From positions 7,013,501-7,077,500 of the forward strand of contig NC_064012.1 in NCBI RefSeq assembly GCF_932276165.1: a stretch of DNA of 64,000 nt. Reading direction: 5' to 3'. Within the stretch, counting starts at the first letter, position 1. The number at the start of each line of letters is the position of its first letter. Made by a program: the position numbers and the translations under genes. Source of the stretch: Plutella xylostella (taxonomy: Eukaryota; Arthropoda; Insecta; Lepidoptera; Plutellidae). The notes beneath the pieces are model-generated. The model did not search any database, was not told the DNA's origin, and worked only from the letters and a program-made list of their open reading frames with translations. Shown piece after piece: positions 43,001 to 56,170 of this stretch.

Positions 43001-45719
43001 TTTGGCATAGTTTTAGAAAATACTTATAAATTAATTTAGTCTTAATAACAAAAGACTGCAAAGATTGCAATCTGGCTGGGTAGCGAGTTGAGCCACACAC
43101 AGACGACACGCGTCACTAGAGCTCGCTCGTGGCCTCGTGGCCGATCTATCACGTCGCGGGGACCCATTGTCATATCGGCTCATGTCACAATTTTGACCGC
43201 ACTTCCCATTGTTCTGTCACTATTTCGACAATCGTATCAATACCAACAAAACAGTGTTGTGTGAATAACAACACAGCACTATTTTCTCCCACACCATCTT
43301 GTTGAGTTTATTGTTGCAAAAACATAAATAAGTTAACCTATCACGCTACAATTTCCAATGAGCTAGTATTAAAATGAGGTTGTTTGATAGTAACAACGGC
43401 AACGTGTCAATATTTTTTGTCACATTATCGTTATAAGTAATTAGTTTGTAATAAAGAATCAACGTTTTCGGCGCAAATTTTCACTTTGATTGTAGTATAG
43501 TGTAGTATATTTAATTCAATTCAATATACGATAGAATACATTACATAAAATATACTTACTTGTTTAAAATTTCTTAGATGAAATTTTGAAAGACTCGACA
43601 AAATGGCAATAGGCTTGCTTCTTATATTTTTACGAAAATAAAAAGAGAACATAAAAAGTAAATGTTATAATAATATTTTCTTTTATTATTTTAATAAGTA
43701 ATATGTGACGAAGTAATTATGTATAGTTATAATGGGATGAAATGAATATTCATCCGTATGGGATCCCAAACAGCGTCGAGTCGATCAATCGATCTGCAAA
43801 GCGAACAGTATCGTATCCGATGCTATCGAGATATAAATCTTGATAATTAACTCAAAGTGACAAAAAATTGAGGTGTGACAAGTATTCGGCCCGTTGACTC
43901 TTATAAAGCGAGATGGTAATGAATGAACCGAGATAAGACAAGATATAGAGCTGCGACCCTCCAGCCTAAGACAGGTTTCTTTGTGAATGAACCTTTTCAA
44001 GATATCCTCTAACGCACGCGCGTTTTATAAAGTTTTTTGTAGCGGTCATTGATTAGATCGAACCCTAAGTTAACTTTATTAGTGGGCACACGAGATAAGT
44101 ATTCTTAATAGAGTTTATTTCGAATTAATTGCTCGCTTTACTTGGTCATTTAATTAAATTTAAATTTTTTATTATAAGTATTTAATTTTTCATGGAAAAC
44201 TAAACTATGCTACAACTAAACTTAAATTATGTTTAAAAAGATTTCCCCTTTACGTTATAGACCTAGTAATTGTACGTTTTTGTATGCTTCCGAAGCCGTT
44301 GGACTCCCATTGCGTTGTGTTCAATTTATTTATCAATAAATTCGTCAAGTAAATTTTATTAAAAGAATTCAAATACTTTAACTTGCCTGAAAAACATTGT
44401 ACTACAAAAAAACGGTTTGTGCGTTGAACGGTGGTGATAAATTGACAATAATTTGCGGTATGTCTTCGTGTTTTACAATTGTATTTTAAACCACAGCATA
44501 ATGTTTGAATTATTTACTGCGGACGAGCGGTTTTCATAAGAAATATACAATAATTGAAACGTTTAATTTGGTTGACGTGACTTGTAAGTTGTAGCTAGTT
44601 TTAGGATATTTAGTGCCAATTTCGCCATAGTGGGTTAGACCATAACTAGGGATTATTGCTTGACTTTTGACACATCTGTCAATAATTTAATATGGAGAAG
44701 ACGTTTAATTGATCAACCTTTCCCGACTATGGAGAAATTGGAGCTTAAGGTGAAGTGTAAGTGTAAGACTATATTATCACTTCGTGGAATGATCTCCCTT
44801 AAAAAATCCGTCAAGCACCAACTCTAGAATCATTTTTTTAAGAGCATGGTAATAAAGGACTACCTTAAATCTACTGTTTATCTGTTATTAGATCCATGTA
44901 TAAGTATTTTAAATCATGTATGTAGGTATATGTATGTAGGTATTATTTTATAGTATATATAACATGTATTATGTATAGTATGTAGTAGGTGTATGTACTT
45001 GTATGTATGTATACTATTATTATAAAAAATAAATAACTTCGAAACGTTTTTTTTCCAAAACTGCCACGTTTGCGCTTTTGTCATGCAACGCTTTCAAACG
45101 AAAGTTATGATTTTTTCAATTGGCCGCGCTAAATGGCCTTAAATTTTAGCTTTATAGTTATTTTATAGATAGACTTATAAATAACTAATTTGGTGTGCTA
45201 TCTTACGAATAACTTTTTTAGGTTAAAAAATAAAAACGAAATGAACTACAAATAACAGGAAAGTAGTGACTTTTCCGAATCAAAACTGAACAACAATATT
45301 AAACACGTGCTTTCAATCCTGCCGCCATTATTGCTAACCCCTTTGGAAATTGTGTGTCGACGTAGCTGGAGAAACTTCTCAATACCTAATAATGTTCTCC
45401 GGAACACAGAATATATTATAGACGGCTGCGAGATCGCTCACCGGCTGTTGCCGAAGATTGCTCTGTTATAAACCTGGCCCTGCTTTGCATGCTGTAACTT
45501 AGAGAATTCTACCCCAACGCAGGAACTCTCCCTTAGAACAATGTACACTTAGAGAAGTGACTGCTACAGGTGCAATGAATTTTATTTGTTAGGTTTTGTA
45601 GCTTACTAACATAAAAGTTTTTTTGTCCGTGATATAGAGGTTTGTGAAAAAACAAAAATATTTATTTAGCACACAGTCTTTCATGTGTCAAATGTCATAT
45701 TTTATTGTTAATCTAAGTT
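40036..45719. other. Long gene-free block with GC-rich islands
   Basis: Apart from the inverted repeat at 40698-40851 I see no gene or transposon. CpG-rich islands occur at about 42590-42800 and 43080-43190. AT-rich stretches with TA microsatellites lie at 44920-45030. A CpG-containing stretch near 45310-45520 also looks non-repetitive. Frames of 60-100 codons here lack family features. Confidence 0.4.
40698..40851. repeat. 22-bp inverted repeat, 110-bp spacer
   Basis: Positions 40698-40719 (gagccgcgagcacaggattc...) are the exact reverse complement of 40830-40851. It may be the ends of a small MITE; no target duplication is evident. Confidence 0.75.
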
Positions 45720-45966
45720 CCTATGCGTCAAATCTAGTGCAGATTCCCAGTGCAAATTAGTGGTTGATCTGCCTTCTGTGAATCCATATTGTTTGCTATG
45801 TACAATAAACGATGTTCATTTAAATGTAAAGTCAATTGATTGAGTATAAACTTCTAATTTTTTTTACTCAGAACTGAAAGAACTGAGATCGGTCTAAAGT
45901 TAGTTGTATCTTCTATATCGTCGCCTTTAGAAAAGGGAACTATGCTGCTCAATTTCATTTCCTTGA
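45720..45966 (-). pseudogene. Jockey-like RT fragment, antisense
   Basis: On the minus strand it encodes S-S-I-V-P-F-S-K-G-D-D-I-E-D-T-T-N-F-R-P (an RT1 motif, 'vPl.KkGd....nyRPIS'). After a frameshift it gives Q-Y-G-F-T-E-G-R-S-T-T-N-L-H (RT2 'QfGFr.grST'). It ends exactly where the plus-strand RTE fragment begins. Confidence 0.75.
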
Positions 45967-45967
45967 G

Positions 45968-46648
45968 GTGGGGCTGAAGATGAATAGGTCTAAGACTCAA
46001 GTCATGACCAATAGCGTCAAAAGTAGGGTCGAGGTAGACGGGCAGGAAATAAGATATGTCGATGAGTATATCTACTTGGGCCAGATAGCATCCTTCGAAA
46101 ACAGGCAGGACAAGGAAGTCGAAAGACGCATTACCATCAACGCTTGGAAGAGCTTCTGGTCCATGAAAGATCTAATGAAGGGTACTCTCCCTCTAACTCT
46201 CAAACGCCAACTCATCGACATGTGTATTCTGCCTGTCCTAACCTACGGCGCACAGACTTGGTCTCTGACCGAACATCAGAAGTCCAAACTCAAGGTTTGC
46301 CAAAGAGCGATGGAGCGTACTATTCTTGGTGTACGAAGGATAGACCGAATCCGGAATACCACGCTACGCTCCTCGACTCGTATCACTGATGTGGGCGCAC
46401 AGACTGCGAAGCTGAAGTGGGCCTGGGCAGGCCACGTCTGTCGCATGCACCCGGACCGGTGGGCCAGAATTGTCACCGAGTGGGTGCCCAGTAATGGACG
46501 TCGGCGTCGCGGAAGACCCAGACGGAGATGGCGGGACGACCTCGACAGGTTTTTGCCTCAATGGCCGAAAGAAGCACAGGATCGGGAACGGTGGTCATTT
46601 TATAAGGAGGCCTTTGCCCAGCAGTGGGACACGATACAGGCTACATAA
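45968..46648 (+). pseudogene. RTE-type RT C-terminal domain, 5'-truncated (226 aa open)
   Basis: An uninterrupted frame: G-L-K-M-N-R-S-K-T-Q-V-M at the start (the RT palm-to-thumb motif), Y-V-D-E-Y-I-Y-L-G-Q, then L-P-V-L-T-Y-G-A-Q-T-W, W-A-G-H-V-C-R-M and R-R-R-G-R-P-R-R-R-W-R-D-D-L. It ends A-F-A-Q-Q-W and stops. This is the standard RTE C-terminus with the catalytic domain missing upstream. The intact frame suggests a recent 5'-truncated insertion. It has no TGATGA tail, only AT-rich sequence after the stop. Confidence 0.85.
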
Positions 46649-46659
46649 AAAATAAAAAA

Positions 46660-47229
46660 ATATATAATATTTAATAACTATGAATTTTTTTTTTCACTGA
46701 GGTTATCGTTGCCTGAGTCTGGCAGTGCGGGGCAGTAACCCAACGCGTGAATCATTTCTCCTCATTTTAACTATCCAAACCGGGCGCCCCTTTCTCTAAG
46801 TATTCTCGGAAAGTGTCTGTGCATTTTTATCACGTCTTCAACTCGAACTGGAAGACAATCTGATCGGCGACAGGTGTTGTTTAAATGATGTGCGAACCGT
46901 CCTAGTGGTCTATCGAGAATTAAAAGTATTTTATTACCCTACTAACGTGTAGGTACATCGAATATCGGTAGTCGCTATAGATAGATGTGTATGAATTGTA
47001 TGACACATAGTACAAGTATCTATTAGGTACCTACTTATACTATTAGTTATCTATTATGTATAAGGTTTTATACTCATAACCATTAATGTTGTCCAGGAGA
47101 ATTGTCAATTAAATAGATAAGTAAATAAATAAATTGATATAATTATTTTTTACCGCATACTGCTGCTTGTTACAGCAATCAGCTCTAAAATATGTATAAT
47201 AAATATTGTAATATATATGTCGCAGGCAT
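46660..47229. other. Gene-free sequence
   Basis: Nothing supported apart from TAGGTA-rich simple sequence around 46950-47060. Confidence 0.4.
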
Positions 47230-47660
47230 TTTGTATGATCTCGCCGTTTACAAACGGCGTCGTCAGTTTACAAACGCTCGCTGTTTTGGTGCTGGAGGAA
47301 ATGGGATTCTTATTATATATTTGAATGGTAATGTTACCTGTATAATTGAGAAAGTTAGTGTATTTACCTCTATAGCTGAGACAATAACTATGTTTTAATG
47401 AAGTCGTGTAAATTATTGAAATAAAACTTTAAATAAATTTACCTTTGTAACTGAGATACATACATTCATAACCTCTCTAACTGGGACTACATGTAATATT
47501 CCTGTTTATGTAATCGCATCTAGTATTAGACCCTCTGTAAATGAAATTAATATAATTAAAACCTGGATATCTGAGACACTGTCTTAGTGGAATACCTCTA
47601 TAAGTGGGACAAAATTGTTGGTCCATTGGAATCTCACTTATCCAGGTTTCACCGTAATAA
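47230..47660. mobile_element. Candidate DNA element with 'ACCTCTATAACTGAGAC' motif array
   Basis: At least six degenerate copies occur at irregular spacing: acctctatagctgagacaat (47368), acctttgtaactgagata (47440), acctctctaactgggact (47470), accctctgtaaatg (47529), acctggatatctgagacac (47562), acctctataagtgggaca (47594). The right end, ctcacttatccaggtttcac, is the inverse of the motif. A cgccgtttacaaacggcg hairpin is at 47242. Such arrays are typical of transposase-binding subterminal regions. Exact ends are uncertain. Confidence 0.5.
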
Positions 47661-50600
47661 TATTTTTGATCAATATTTTAATCATAACATTAATAATCAT
47701 CAATCCCAACTTACTTTTTTACCAAACAAACAGTAAGTAAAGAAATATCTACATGCACAAAGTTCATTTAGACCACACAACGCTTCATGTTAGAGTTAAA
47801 GCTATCACTAACTCTACAAGCACTACAAATTCATTTCTGATATGCGGGTAAATGAGAATACCGGATTAAGCTGCTGAGCAAGTTAAGCCTAGTCGGTAGG
47901 TTACGTCACAGACCCAGATCACACTAATCCATTCTCCGCTAAATACAATACGAACCTATGAAACTACATAGTAAGGTACATTATATTATATCTGAACATA
48001 TTATATATATCGTAGATTTCAGTGTGTAGGTACTTAAGTGTATAACTATAAAAATTCATAGTAGGTAAAGGTTACACTGATTGTGACTTGGAGAATTATA
48101 AAAAGAAAAATATAAGTAGAAAATTTATTAGGTCAAAGCTGCATCTACATTCCGTTATAAATATTTTTACTTTTGTAACATAATTAAGTACTTGTAAAGT
48201 CAAATTAAACGTTCAGATTTAGGATATCTTCATCAATACCATAATGATCTATGCATACATATATCTATACTGATACCTACAAGGAATGTACACAATCTAC
48301 AAAGGGTTTCACTTGCTAATCAATGCTTTCATTAGTGATCGCTCAATCCTGCGAAACGCCTACCGGATCCGATACAAACTCATCAGGCGGCTGAAGATGT
48401 TGCAACTAATGACTGTGACTACGTTAACATAGGAATGAGCTGTAAGGATAAGGAAGCTCAGTACCTTTACTAGGAATCTCATCGAGAAAATTTACTTTAC
48501 TCGATAATCGGGAGATACTCGCTCGAGTTATGCTGACGCTTACTTATGGCTCGAAGAACTTTTTTGTTAGTAAAGTACGCGTACTTAGACAATAAATCAC
48601 CCACTCAATCGTCTCCACTAAAAAAATATATCAGTGTTAAGTTTGGTGTTTCACGGAAAGTTACGAGTATAACAATGACGGTTCGGGTTAGAATATGGAT
48701 GCGTTTTCTTCTCGCCTCAAGAACAACACTTGCAATTTTTTGGCATAATATTTCAAACCAATATCCAGGGCATAATGCTTGCAAATAGCCATGAGTGGTT
48801 TAAGGCCACATCCTAAGTTACTGTAATACTGTGTTACATACATATATGTATGTAGCGTACGTACAAGCAGACAATCAAGCAAGTGTCTGGGTTCTCACAC
48901 CCGAGTGACATGTAAATGCATTCCTTGTGATGTCTTCCCCAAGCTCTGAGACATGCTGCGAGTATTCCCAATATATTGTAAGTACGTTTGTAGCTGGAAC
49001 GCCCTGTAGGTAATGGGGAAATTTATACCTACTCACTTACGGGGTCGGCACTAATCAGAGTTTTCACCGGTGTTACGTAAAGGTTCAATTAGAAAACTGG
49101 GCCTCAAAACGTCAAAATCTAGAAGAAAGCTTTTAAAAAGGCAACTAAAAAATTATGTGAATGGCCAATATTTAAATTCAAAAGATGATTATAGGATGAA
49201 ATTGGAAATAACTGACCATTTATGACCTGTCAATATTTAATCCGGCAATAATCGGCGATAGTGGGACATAGGCCTCTCCCAGGATCCGTATCAGTGATCT
49301 ACTGATCAATACGGTTGTAAATCAATATCTGTCATTTAGTCTAATCAGCAATTACATCCTGTGTTAGAGATGTAATTACAATATTAATGAGGAGGATTCT
49401 GATTGAAATTTGATATGCTTCAGTACTCCACCTATAATAGGAAGTAAGATGTGATCTACATTATGTAGAGGTACCTAAGTACTTGTGTAGGGTATTAGGG
49501 TATTTTGGTGTGGGAGACAGTTATATTGTAACTCCCTCTTTTCTTATTTAGTACTAATCGTAAATCAATTAAATAAGTATTTAAAATAATTATGCGAATA
49601 ATTTTATTAGACAAAACATACTTACGTACTTAGTTTTATCAACATATATCCGATAGGAAAATTCTTAACTGAAAATCAAGATCTAGAAATAACACATTAT
49701 TCCCAAGTCCATGACCACACTATACTTTGTGGCTAATGTGAGGAACTGTTCAAATGAGCCACGCTGTGGCCTTCTTATCTTCACTTTTCAAGCAAAACCT
49801 CTTCACAACATGTCACTCGGCAACTAAACAACTCGTGACACGTGTCCTACACATACTGAAAGTAGATAACTTCTTGTTGCTGCGTATATCCGGCCACTTA
49901 AACAACATCTAGTCAAGTGTTTTTTTTTATTAAATCCAACCCAAACTACAAACGTCACGCTGCAAAAAACTTCGACGGACTCAAAATAGCAATAAACGGC
50001 TCGACGTACGTAAAGAAATACTTAAGGGTGAACGCCACTTAAATAAGTTTTATTTTAATTCAATTCCTTTAAATAAATAAGTTTATGTAAATTTCCATGA
50101 AAAGTGGTGGGTGGTGTGTAGCAGATGGACGCACGCATTGTGAAGACACGAGGACGTAATTCGTGGCGGAGCGGCGGCGGGGCCTATTCTACGGGCGAAT
50201 TCAATTAACTGTACAAGGCCCGGGAGTAATAAATTCTCTAAACAATCAGAATTCGAGCCCTATTAATATGTCCGTCCGGTTGCATACGCACTGCGGTCGC
50301 CCGCTCTGTTTAATCAACGGGTTAACACGCTGTACCTATCCCATGTGGACATGTATATTTCATATACATATACATTTTATATACGTATACATTACACATC
50401 AACAAGGGAACCCTTTTCGTACTTTTTTTACCTCGCTTAATGGCTGTTTACGCATTCTTTTTTTCTGTATTTATAGTTCTATAATTACTTTATAGCATCA
50501 GTTTTAATTGTTCCCAATGTCGGTTTATGACGAGATAGTGTTTGACGTTGTAAATTTTAATTAAAAAGCTAAGCAAAAATGTTTAAATTACACATTTTAA

Positions 50601-51021
50601 GCTGTAGGTATGGTATGTATGATTGGGTTCAGTTTTTGATATTACTTCATTTGTAACATTTTTATGTTATCGTCACTCTTTTTCTTGTAGTTACCTAACT
50701 GATATTAAAAGAGAGTAGGTACGTGAATCGTCAAGCACTGATACTACTGGCACTGACATAGGTACTAATTAGGGTTGTTAGACAGTGTTTTTAATTTTAT
50801 TTCGTTTATACAGACTGACCTGTAGTTTATTTACTTATATGCTATGCTTATGTTAGACTTATTTAACTTTTTTATAACAATCAGAAAGCAACAGATATGG
50901 TTTAGTATGCCAAGTGTTGATAGTTTTTTTTATTCTGTGTTTACTGTACACTACACTGTGCAGCGTTACGCGCGCTTGAGTGATGTGATGAGTGAGCAGT
51001 TTTCCTAGTGTGAACGCAGCC
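47661..51021. promoter_or_regulatory. Gene-free block with candidate regulatory stretches
   Basis: No supported gene. An RTE-tail scrap (gggacataggcctctcccag) is at 49262-49281. CpG-rich, non-repetitive stretches occur at about 48330-48430 and 50110-50340; the latter contains several TTAA/TAAT homeodomain-like cores and GC-rich sequence. Function is inferred from location only. Confidence 0.3.
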
Positions 51022-51024
51022 TAA

Positions 51025-51160
51025 GGGCTCCCACACATAAACACGATACGACAACGCGTCGTCCACTCTCTTGCTCTCTCCTATTAAACTTTTGAGAGTG
51101 GGAATGAGACACTTGCACGACGACGCGACGTCTTCGTATCGTATTTATGTGTTGGAGCCC
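51025..51160. mobile_element. 136-bp MITE, TAA target duplication
   Basis: Ends gggctcccacacataaacac...gatacgac and gtatcgtatttatgtgttgg...agccc are inverted (arms of about 40 bp with a few mismatches). They are flanked by TAA at 51022-51024 and 51161-51163. A 3-bp TAA-type target suggests PIF/Harbinger mobilisation. Confidence 0.8.
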
Positions 51161-52180
51161 TAAGCGTTTTCAGTCGCTTCATAGGTTCAGGTTTTTAAAA
51201 GAGCTGTAATTTCTTAGGTGTATATTATTTTTAGGGTTTGTTAGGCGTTTGCATTTTAAGGGGATCCCTAAAGCTAAAATGCTAAAGTCGGCTTGATATA
51301 CTTGATTAGATTGGAAAAACGGTGGCTTCTATCACATTGATAAAAATATATTTTGTAGCAGAGGGTATACTGAACATGTTAGTTGCTTATAAATTGGTGC
51401 AGGATTATAATAAGTATGTTAAAAAAAATTGCAAACACACCATGTCTTTTGCCATTTTTTGACTTATTATGAAAAAACCCTCGAAATCAGAGGGCCCATT
51501 TTCATGGAATCTTATATGTATGTGTAGGTAATTAAATTCTTAACAAAGTTACCTTAAAGAGTTGGATTTAATGGACCAGAAGTCAACTTTTTTTGCAAAA
51601 AACTAATAAATTCCGGTTTAAAAATGATGACACCGTGACAGATTTCAGATTTCTTCAGTCGTCGCCCTGGTGGCGGCCTGTTAGGAGCGATACCCACGCC
51701 ATTTTATTTTTTATCAAATATTTCACAAAAACTGATTAAATCAACAAATTATGACTACAAGTATTATAATACATATGCATTTGCTATGGAAAGTTAATTT
51801 TCTAATCATTTTAGATGCAGAAAAGCCGAAAATTCTTAGAAAACATTTCGCCTTTTCGATTTGTTTACATTTTTTAACTATAGAGTTACAGATGCATAGA
51901 TAAAGGTAAACATTGCACATAATGACACTTATTAGATTCTCCGAATAAGAACTATACGGTCAATGCAGTATGCCAAAGAGCGAGCCTGTTTATATTGTGA
52001 GGGGTAATTTATTTTATTTTAACGGTTGTGTATGGTAGGTAAGCTACACAATATACAGGGTGTTGAAAAGTAAGTTCATAATTTGTTTTATTTGAAACCA
52101 AAAACCGTAGTTAATTAAAAATATATATATTTTAAGATGTGGCAGTCTGTACACTACAGGTTGTTAAAAATAAGTAAGTA

Positions 52181-54629
52181 AGGTAACGGGTCCATATATC
52201 GCGGTATTCAAAATGGCGTCCTTATTTCGAGTTATATTTATTTTCATGATTATTACTCATTTTAATAGGTTTGGATACTCTAAAATTACATTTAATCGTT
52301 CATTATCTTTAACTGAAACTACTTGATGTAGTAAATATGTTTAAAATTGCCTAAAATTACTAAAAACTCATGTAATGTGCCGTGAGGGCGACGCCGCCAT
52401 GTTTTTCATACAAACGCGACCCGGCTTACGTAAGGCCAGCCATATTTAATAATTGTGTTTTTTAATATTTATACGACGTTCAACTTTGTAAATAGTTTAT
52501 ATTTAGTTTATTATATTCTTATACTTACATTAAATTTAAATTTTAACTCTTTTTAAACTAATTTTACCCCTTTAAACTCAAAAACAAAATACCTCGGTAT
52601 AAGGGCCTGATTTTTATACGTTGTTCCTAACTCCGAGTTACCCTCGGTATAAGGAAAAATACTATGTCATGATTTTTAGCTTATAACTTTACAAATAATA
52701 ACATTTGAAGTATATGCTTGATTACATAATAATAATGATGAACGTGACAAGCTTATAACCTAATTCGGCGGTACAAAATATCCTCTAGGAATCTTAATAT
52801 GACACGATAATTGTTGACCCAAAAATCATGGTTACATAGAAAACCTTAACTTAGTATGTATATTTGAAATGATAAAAAACAGTGTTATTTCATCGCTATT
52901 AACGTAAGTGATACATAATTTTACCAATATTTTATGTATGATTTGAGTAACAAATCTATGTTGTTTCTAAATCGATAATTTGATAACTCGGAATATGGAT
53001 TATTAAAATACTTGCTGAACCCCTAATATGGAGTATGACATTTTACATAGGTAGGTACCTCGGAAATCGGAATATGACTACATCACACCTTCGCAGTGTC
53101 ATCCGATGCCGTCATCAAACCATAAAATCAAGATGAATTAGCGACTTTCTTCCTAAATATAAAAGGGGTGTGGATAGATATGCCTGACTTTACGAAACTA
53201 CTACTAGATACTACCTACTTATTACTCTTTATAAAAGAAGAAAGAAAGAAATTTGTAGACGTAAAACTTTATTTGGGTGAATAAAATAACACACACGACC
53301 GTGGAGTTTTTATAACACTTATATAGACAATTGCCTAATTTCATTTCTGTATTTTATTTCCATTATCCTTCTACTTCGAGGTCTGATGGCCGTTGTAATA
53401 TTGTTATCCCAGAATTCCCAGATAAATGAATGTCCTGTATACTGCATTTCATGTTTGGTTTAGGGGTCTGGTTGATTTTTTCATTTTCTTGTTGTTGTCA
53501 CTGAAAAATAAAGTAAGTAGGTAAATTGTATGGATAGTTGACAGAATTAAGCTTATCCTTATAAGTTGGTACCCATTTTCACAAAACTTAGTGAGTTTAG
53601 AAACGAAAGAATAGCGGCAAACTTTTCGGCGGAAAATTGAACATGGCGCCGGCGCGCCTCCAGTCCAGCGCGCATGCGCCATAGAGATGTACCTAGTGCA
53701 ATGTTCCTTGCTTCCGACCTATGCTTGAATGAAAAAATAATCGATGCTGGATCGATTCCTGGGTAGATACTTTTATTATAATCATATTCGTTTATGGTAA
53801 ATACATTAGGTACTCATCGGAAATTAGTACTGATAAGGTATTTGGCTTTTGTAAGTATTCGATACTTTTCCTCATCCCTTACACATCTACTTTTATTACG
53901 TATCATCAACTTTTAAACATTTAAGTAAGAACATAAAATATCGTGGAAAAATTTTAGACCTTACTTAGATAAAAACTATAGTAAAAAATGTTTAAATCAT
54001 TCGAGTTCAATAATCGATTATATTCGATTACTGTCACTATTTCATCAATTTACCCCATCTCTACTCTATTTTTTTTTAATCGCTTGGAAAAGTCCATAGA
54101 ACATCATAGAAGCATTATGAATATTTTTTCTAGCCAATGTTACCAGTTGCAATAATGAATTATGAAAATGTTACATAAATAATAGAAATTATCACGAAAA
54201 CCAATATAAATGGAGAGTATTTAATTCTTTTCATTATTTTCAACTACTATTTAGAATAATTAAATTTATTTGGAGTACTTTAGGGTTAAAAAAGTATATC
54301 GATATTTTAGATTGTAATTTCCTTATGTTCATGGCCACACTCATGGAGCCACTGACAGGACTAACTCGGAATATGGAACAGGCTACCTCGGTATATGGAA
54401 GAAACCATAATCCTACCTCGGTATAAGGGCAAATCGACATGTGTAATAAATTATATTTTTTTAAGTATAATTAATGTGTTATCAATGAATCTGTGTTAAG
54501 AAATATAAAATTTAACGTATATTCTTACAGAAGACAATATTTCACATCAATATTGATGGTTACAAATGCTTATTTTTCTTACTTACTTTCAAATGTTGTT
54601 ATTTACCTCGGAATATGGACCCGTTACCT
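52181..54629. mobile_element. 2.45-kb TA-flanked DNA element with 'ACCTCGG(A/T)ATA' motif array
   Basis: TIRs AGGTAACGGGTCCATAT (52181) and ATATGGACCCGTTACCT (to 54629) are perfect over 17 bp and flanked by TA at 52179-52180 and 54630-54631. Copy 1 of the TTAA element gives the empty site. Inside, acctcggtataaggg, acctcggaatcgg-like, aactcggaatatgg and acctcggtatatgg motifs recur on the same strand, mostly near both ends. No transposase frame is visible; 53449-53682 is an unrelated short frame. TA duplication suggests Tc1/mariner-type mobilisation. Confidence 0.85.
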
Positions 54630-55849
54630 TATTTTTAAAAATTGAAGATCTAAAATTTACATAATTTTTTAAATCTATTTAACAAGCTTTGCAAAAAAGC
54701 GGTTAAGTGCGACTGTATCTCGCCATGAAAAAAATGAAATGTTTACTGTAGCTATGAATTTTATGCGTTACAAGTGGAATAAAATACCGCATAATATTAT
54801 GTACAACTATGTAAGAGCCTAGTTTTTAAAAAAAAACTCATAAGAAAATATTAAATACACAGGTTTTTTAACCCCTGAAGGAAATAGAGGGGTGTTATAA
54901 GTTTAAAGTAAGGGCTGAATTTTTTTTTTAAATTAGGGTGATAGGTAATGTATATTTTTAATGATTTTTTCAAATAGATAAATGTTATACCATTTTTAAA
55001 TTGCCATAAAATTACCTATAGTTATAGTTATAGAAAAGGGCAGGGCTACCAGTGCCCATTCGCCACTGCAACCTAAAAGATCTATAAATTATGACTCCCC
55101 ATGCCGAGTCTCACTCTACAGGCCCAGGTCTTTTATAAACCTGATATTACCTATACAGGATGTTGCAAAAAGGGTATACTGTGCCGAAAGGGTTTGACTC
55201 AGGGGTTATTCTGAACAACTTTTGTTCTCCAAGTTTTGGAAATTCTCGAAAAATAAATTCGGTCTCTATAGTAAAAAGTCACGTGATCGAATAAGTTTCT
55301 ATGTAAAAGGTTTTGTTACGTGAATTTTCAAAATTGTAGAAGAAAAGTGGATCAGAATGGCACCTAAATCCACTTTTGGCTAAGCTTTATACCCTTTTTT
55401 CAATACCTTGTATAAAATATCGTCAGCGTCACCTTAGATCGTAATCATCGTACGAGTAACTCCTCGTGACCAAATTTTAGAGGAGACAAAAATACTGTTT
55501 TATTTGTAGTTCTAGTTGGCATACTACCCACCTAAAGTTTTTTTTAACTAGCCTAAAAATGATTTGTTTAGACAGTCTATCTTCCTGTTCAACCGCAGCC
55601 TGAGTGCCAGTGACTCAATGACTGAAAGGAGGCCATTAGTGCTCCTAAATAAATAAAGCAGGCCTGTAGATTATCTTTCAGTGTACCGACACATCTGATT
55701 GCTGTAAGAGCCTGATAAGCTCTTCGAACGAGTCATACCTCTGTGGTGGTACGGTTTCGACCTTTCGGACAGTCAGTTTGGCATCCGAAATGCGGATTCG
55801 AATAGTGGGTACAATACTTTGCGTTCGTTCACTGTCGGAGCAGGATAAG

Positions 55850-56170
55850 AACCACGGGCGAGTTGTTGCGCTGGCTGTTTGCTTAAAAATAGTAACCGCG
55901 TTCAACTCTATCCCCTAGAGGGCGAACCTTTAGGGCGGCTCTTGTATACCATCACTTGTCTTCTTATCTGCAGAAAATTGACAGAGGTCATACGTGTCTA
56001 ACAAGTACATTAAGGATGCGAAAAGAGAGGGTTTGTTTTCACTGAAGAAGTTCAGTTGCGGAGTTCCACAGCGGTAGGTCTTGGACCCCTCTGCTGTGGA
56101 ACTTGGCATACAACGCGGTCCTGCAAATCAAGCTCGCAAACGGCGTTAGCACAGTGCATTTTTCTAATGT
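55850..56170 (+). pseudogene. R1-like RT remnant in TTAA element copy 2
   Basis: V-A-L-A-V-C-L-K-I-V-T-A-F-N-S-I-P at 55865 matches the R1-clade 'AFNSlPW' motif. After a shift A-L-V-Y-H-H-L-S-S-Y-L-Q-K-I follows, then F-S-C-G-V-P-Q at 56051 and, shifted again, L-L-W-N-L-A-Y-N-A-V-L. These are RT motifs in the right order, broken by several stops and frameshifts. Confidence 0.65.
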
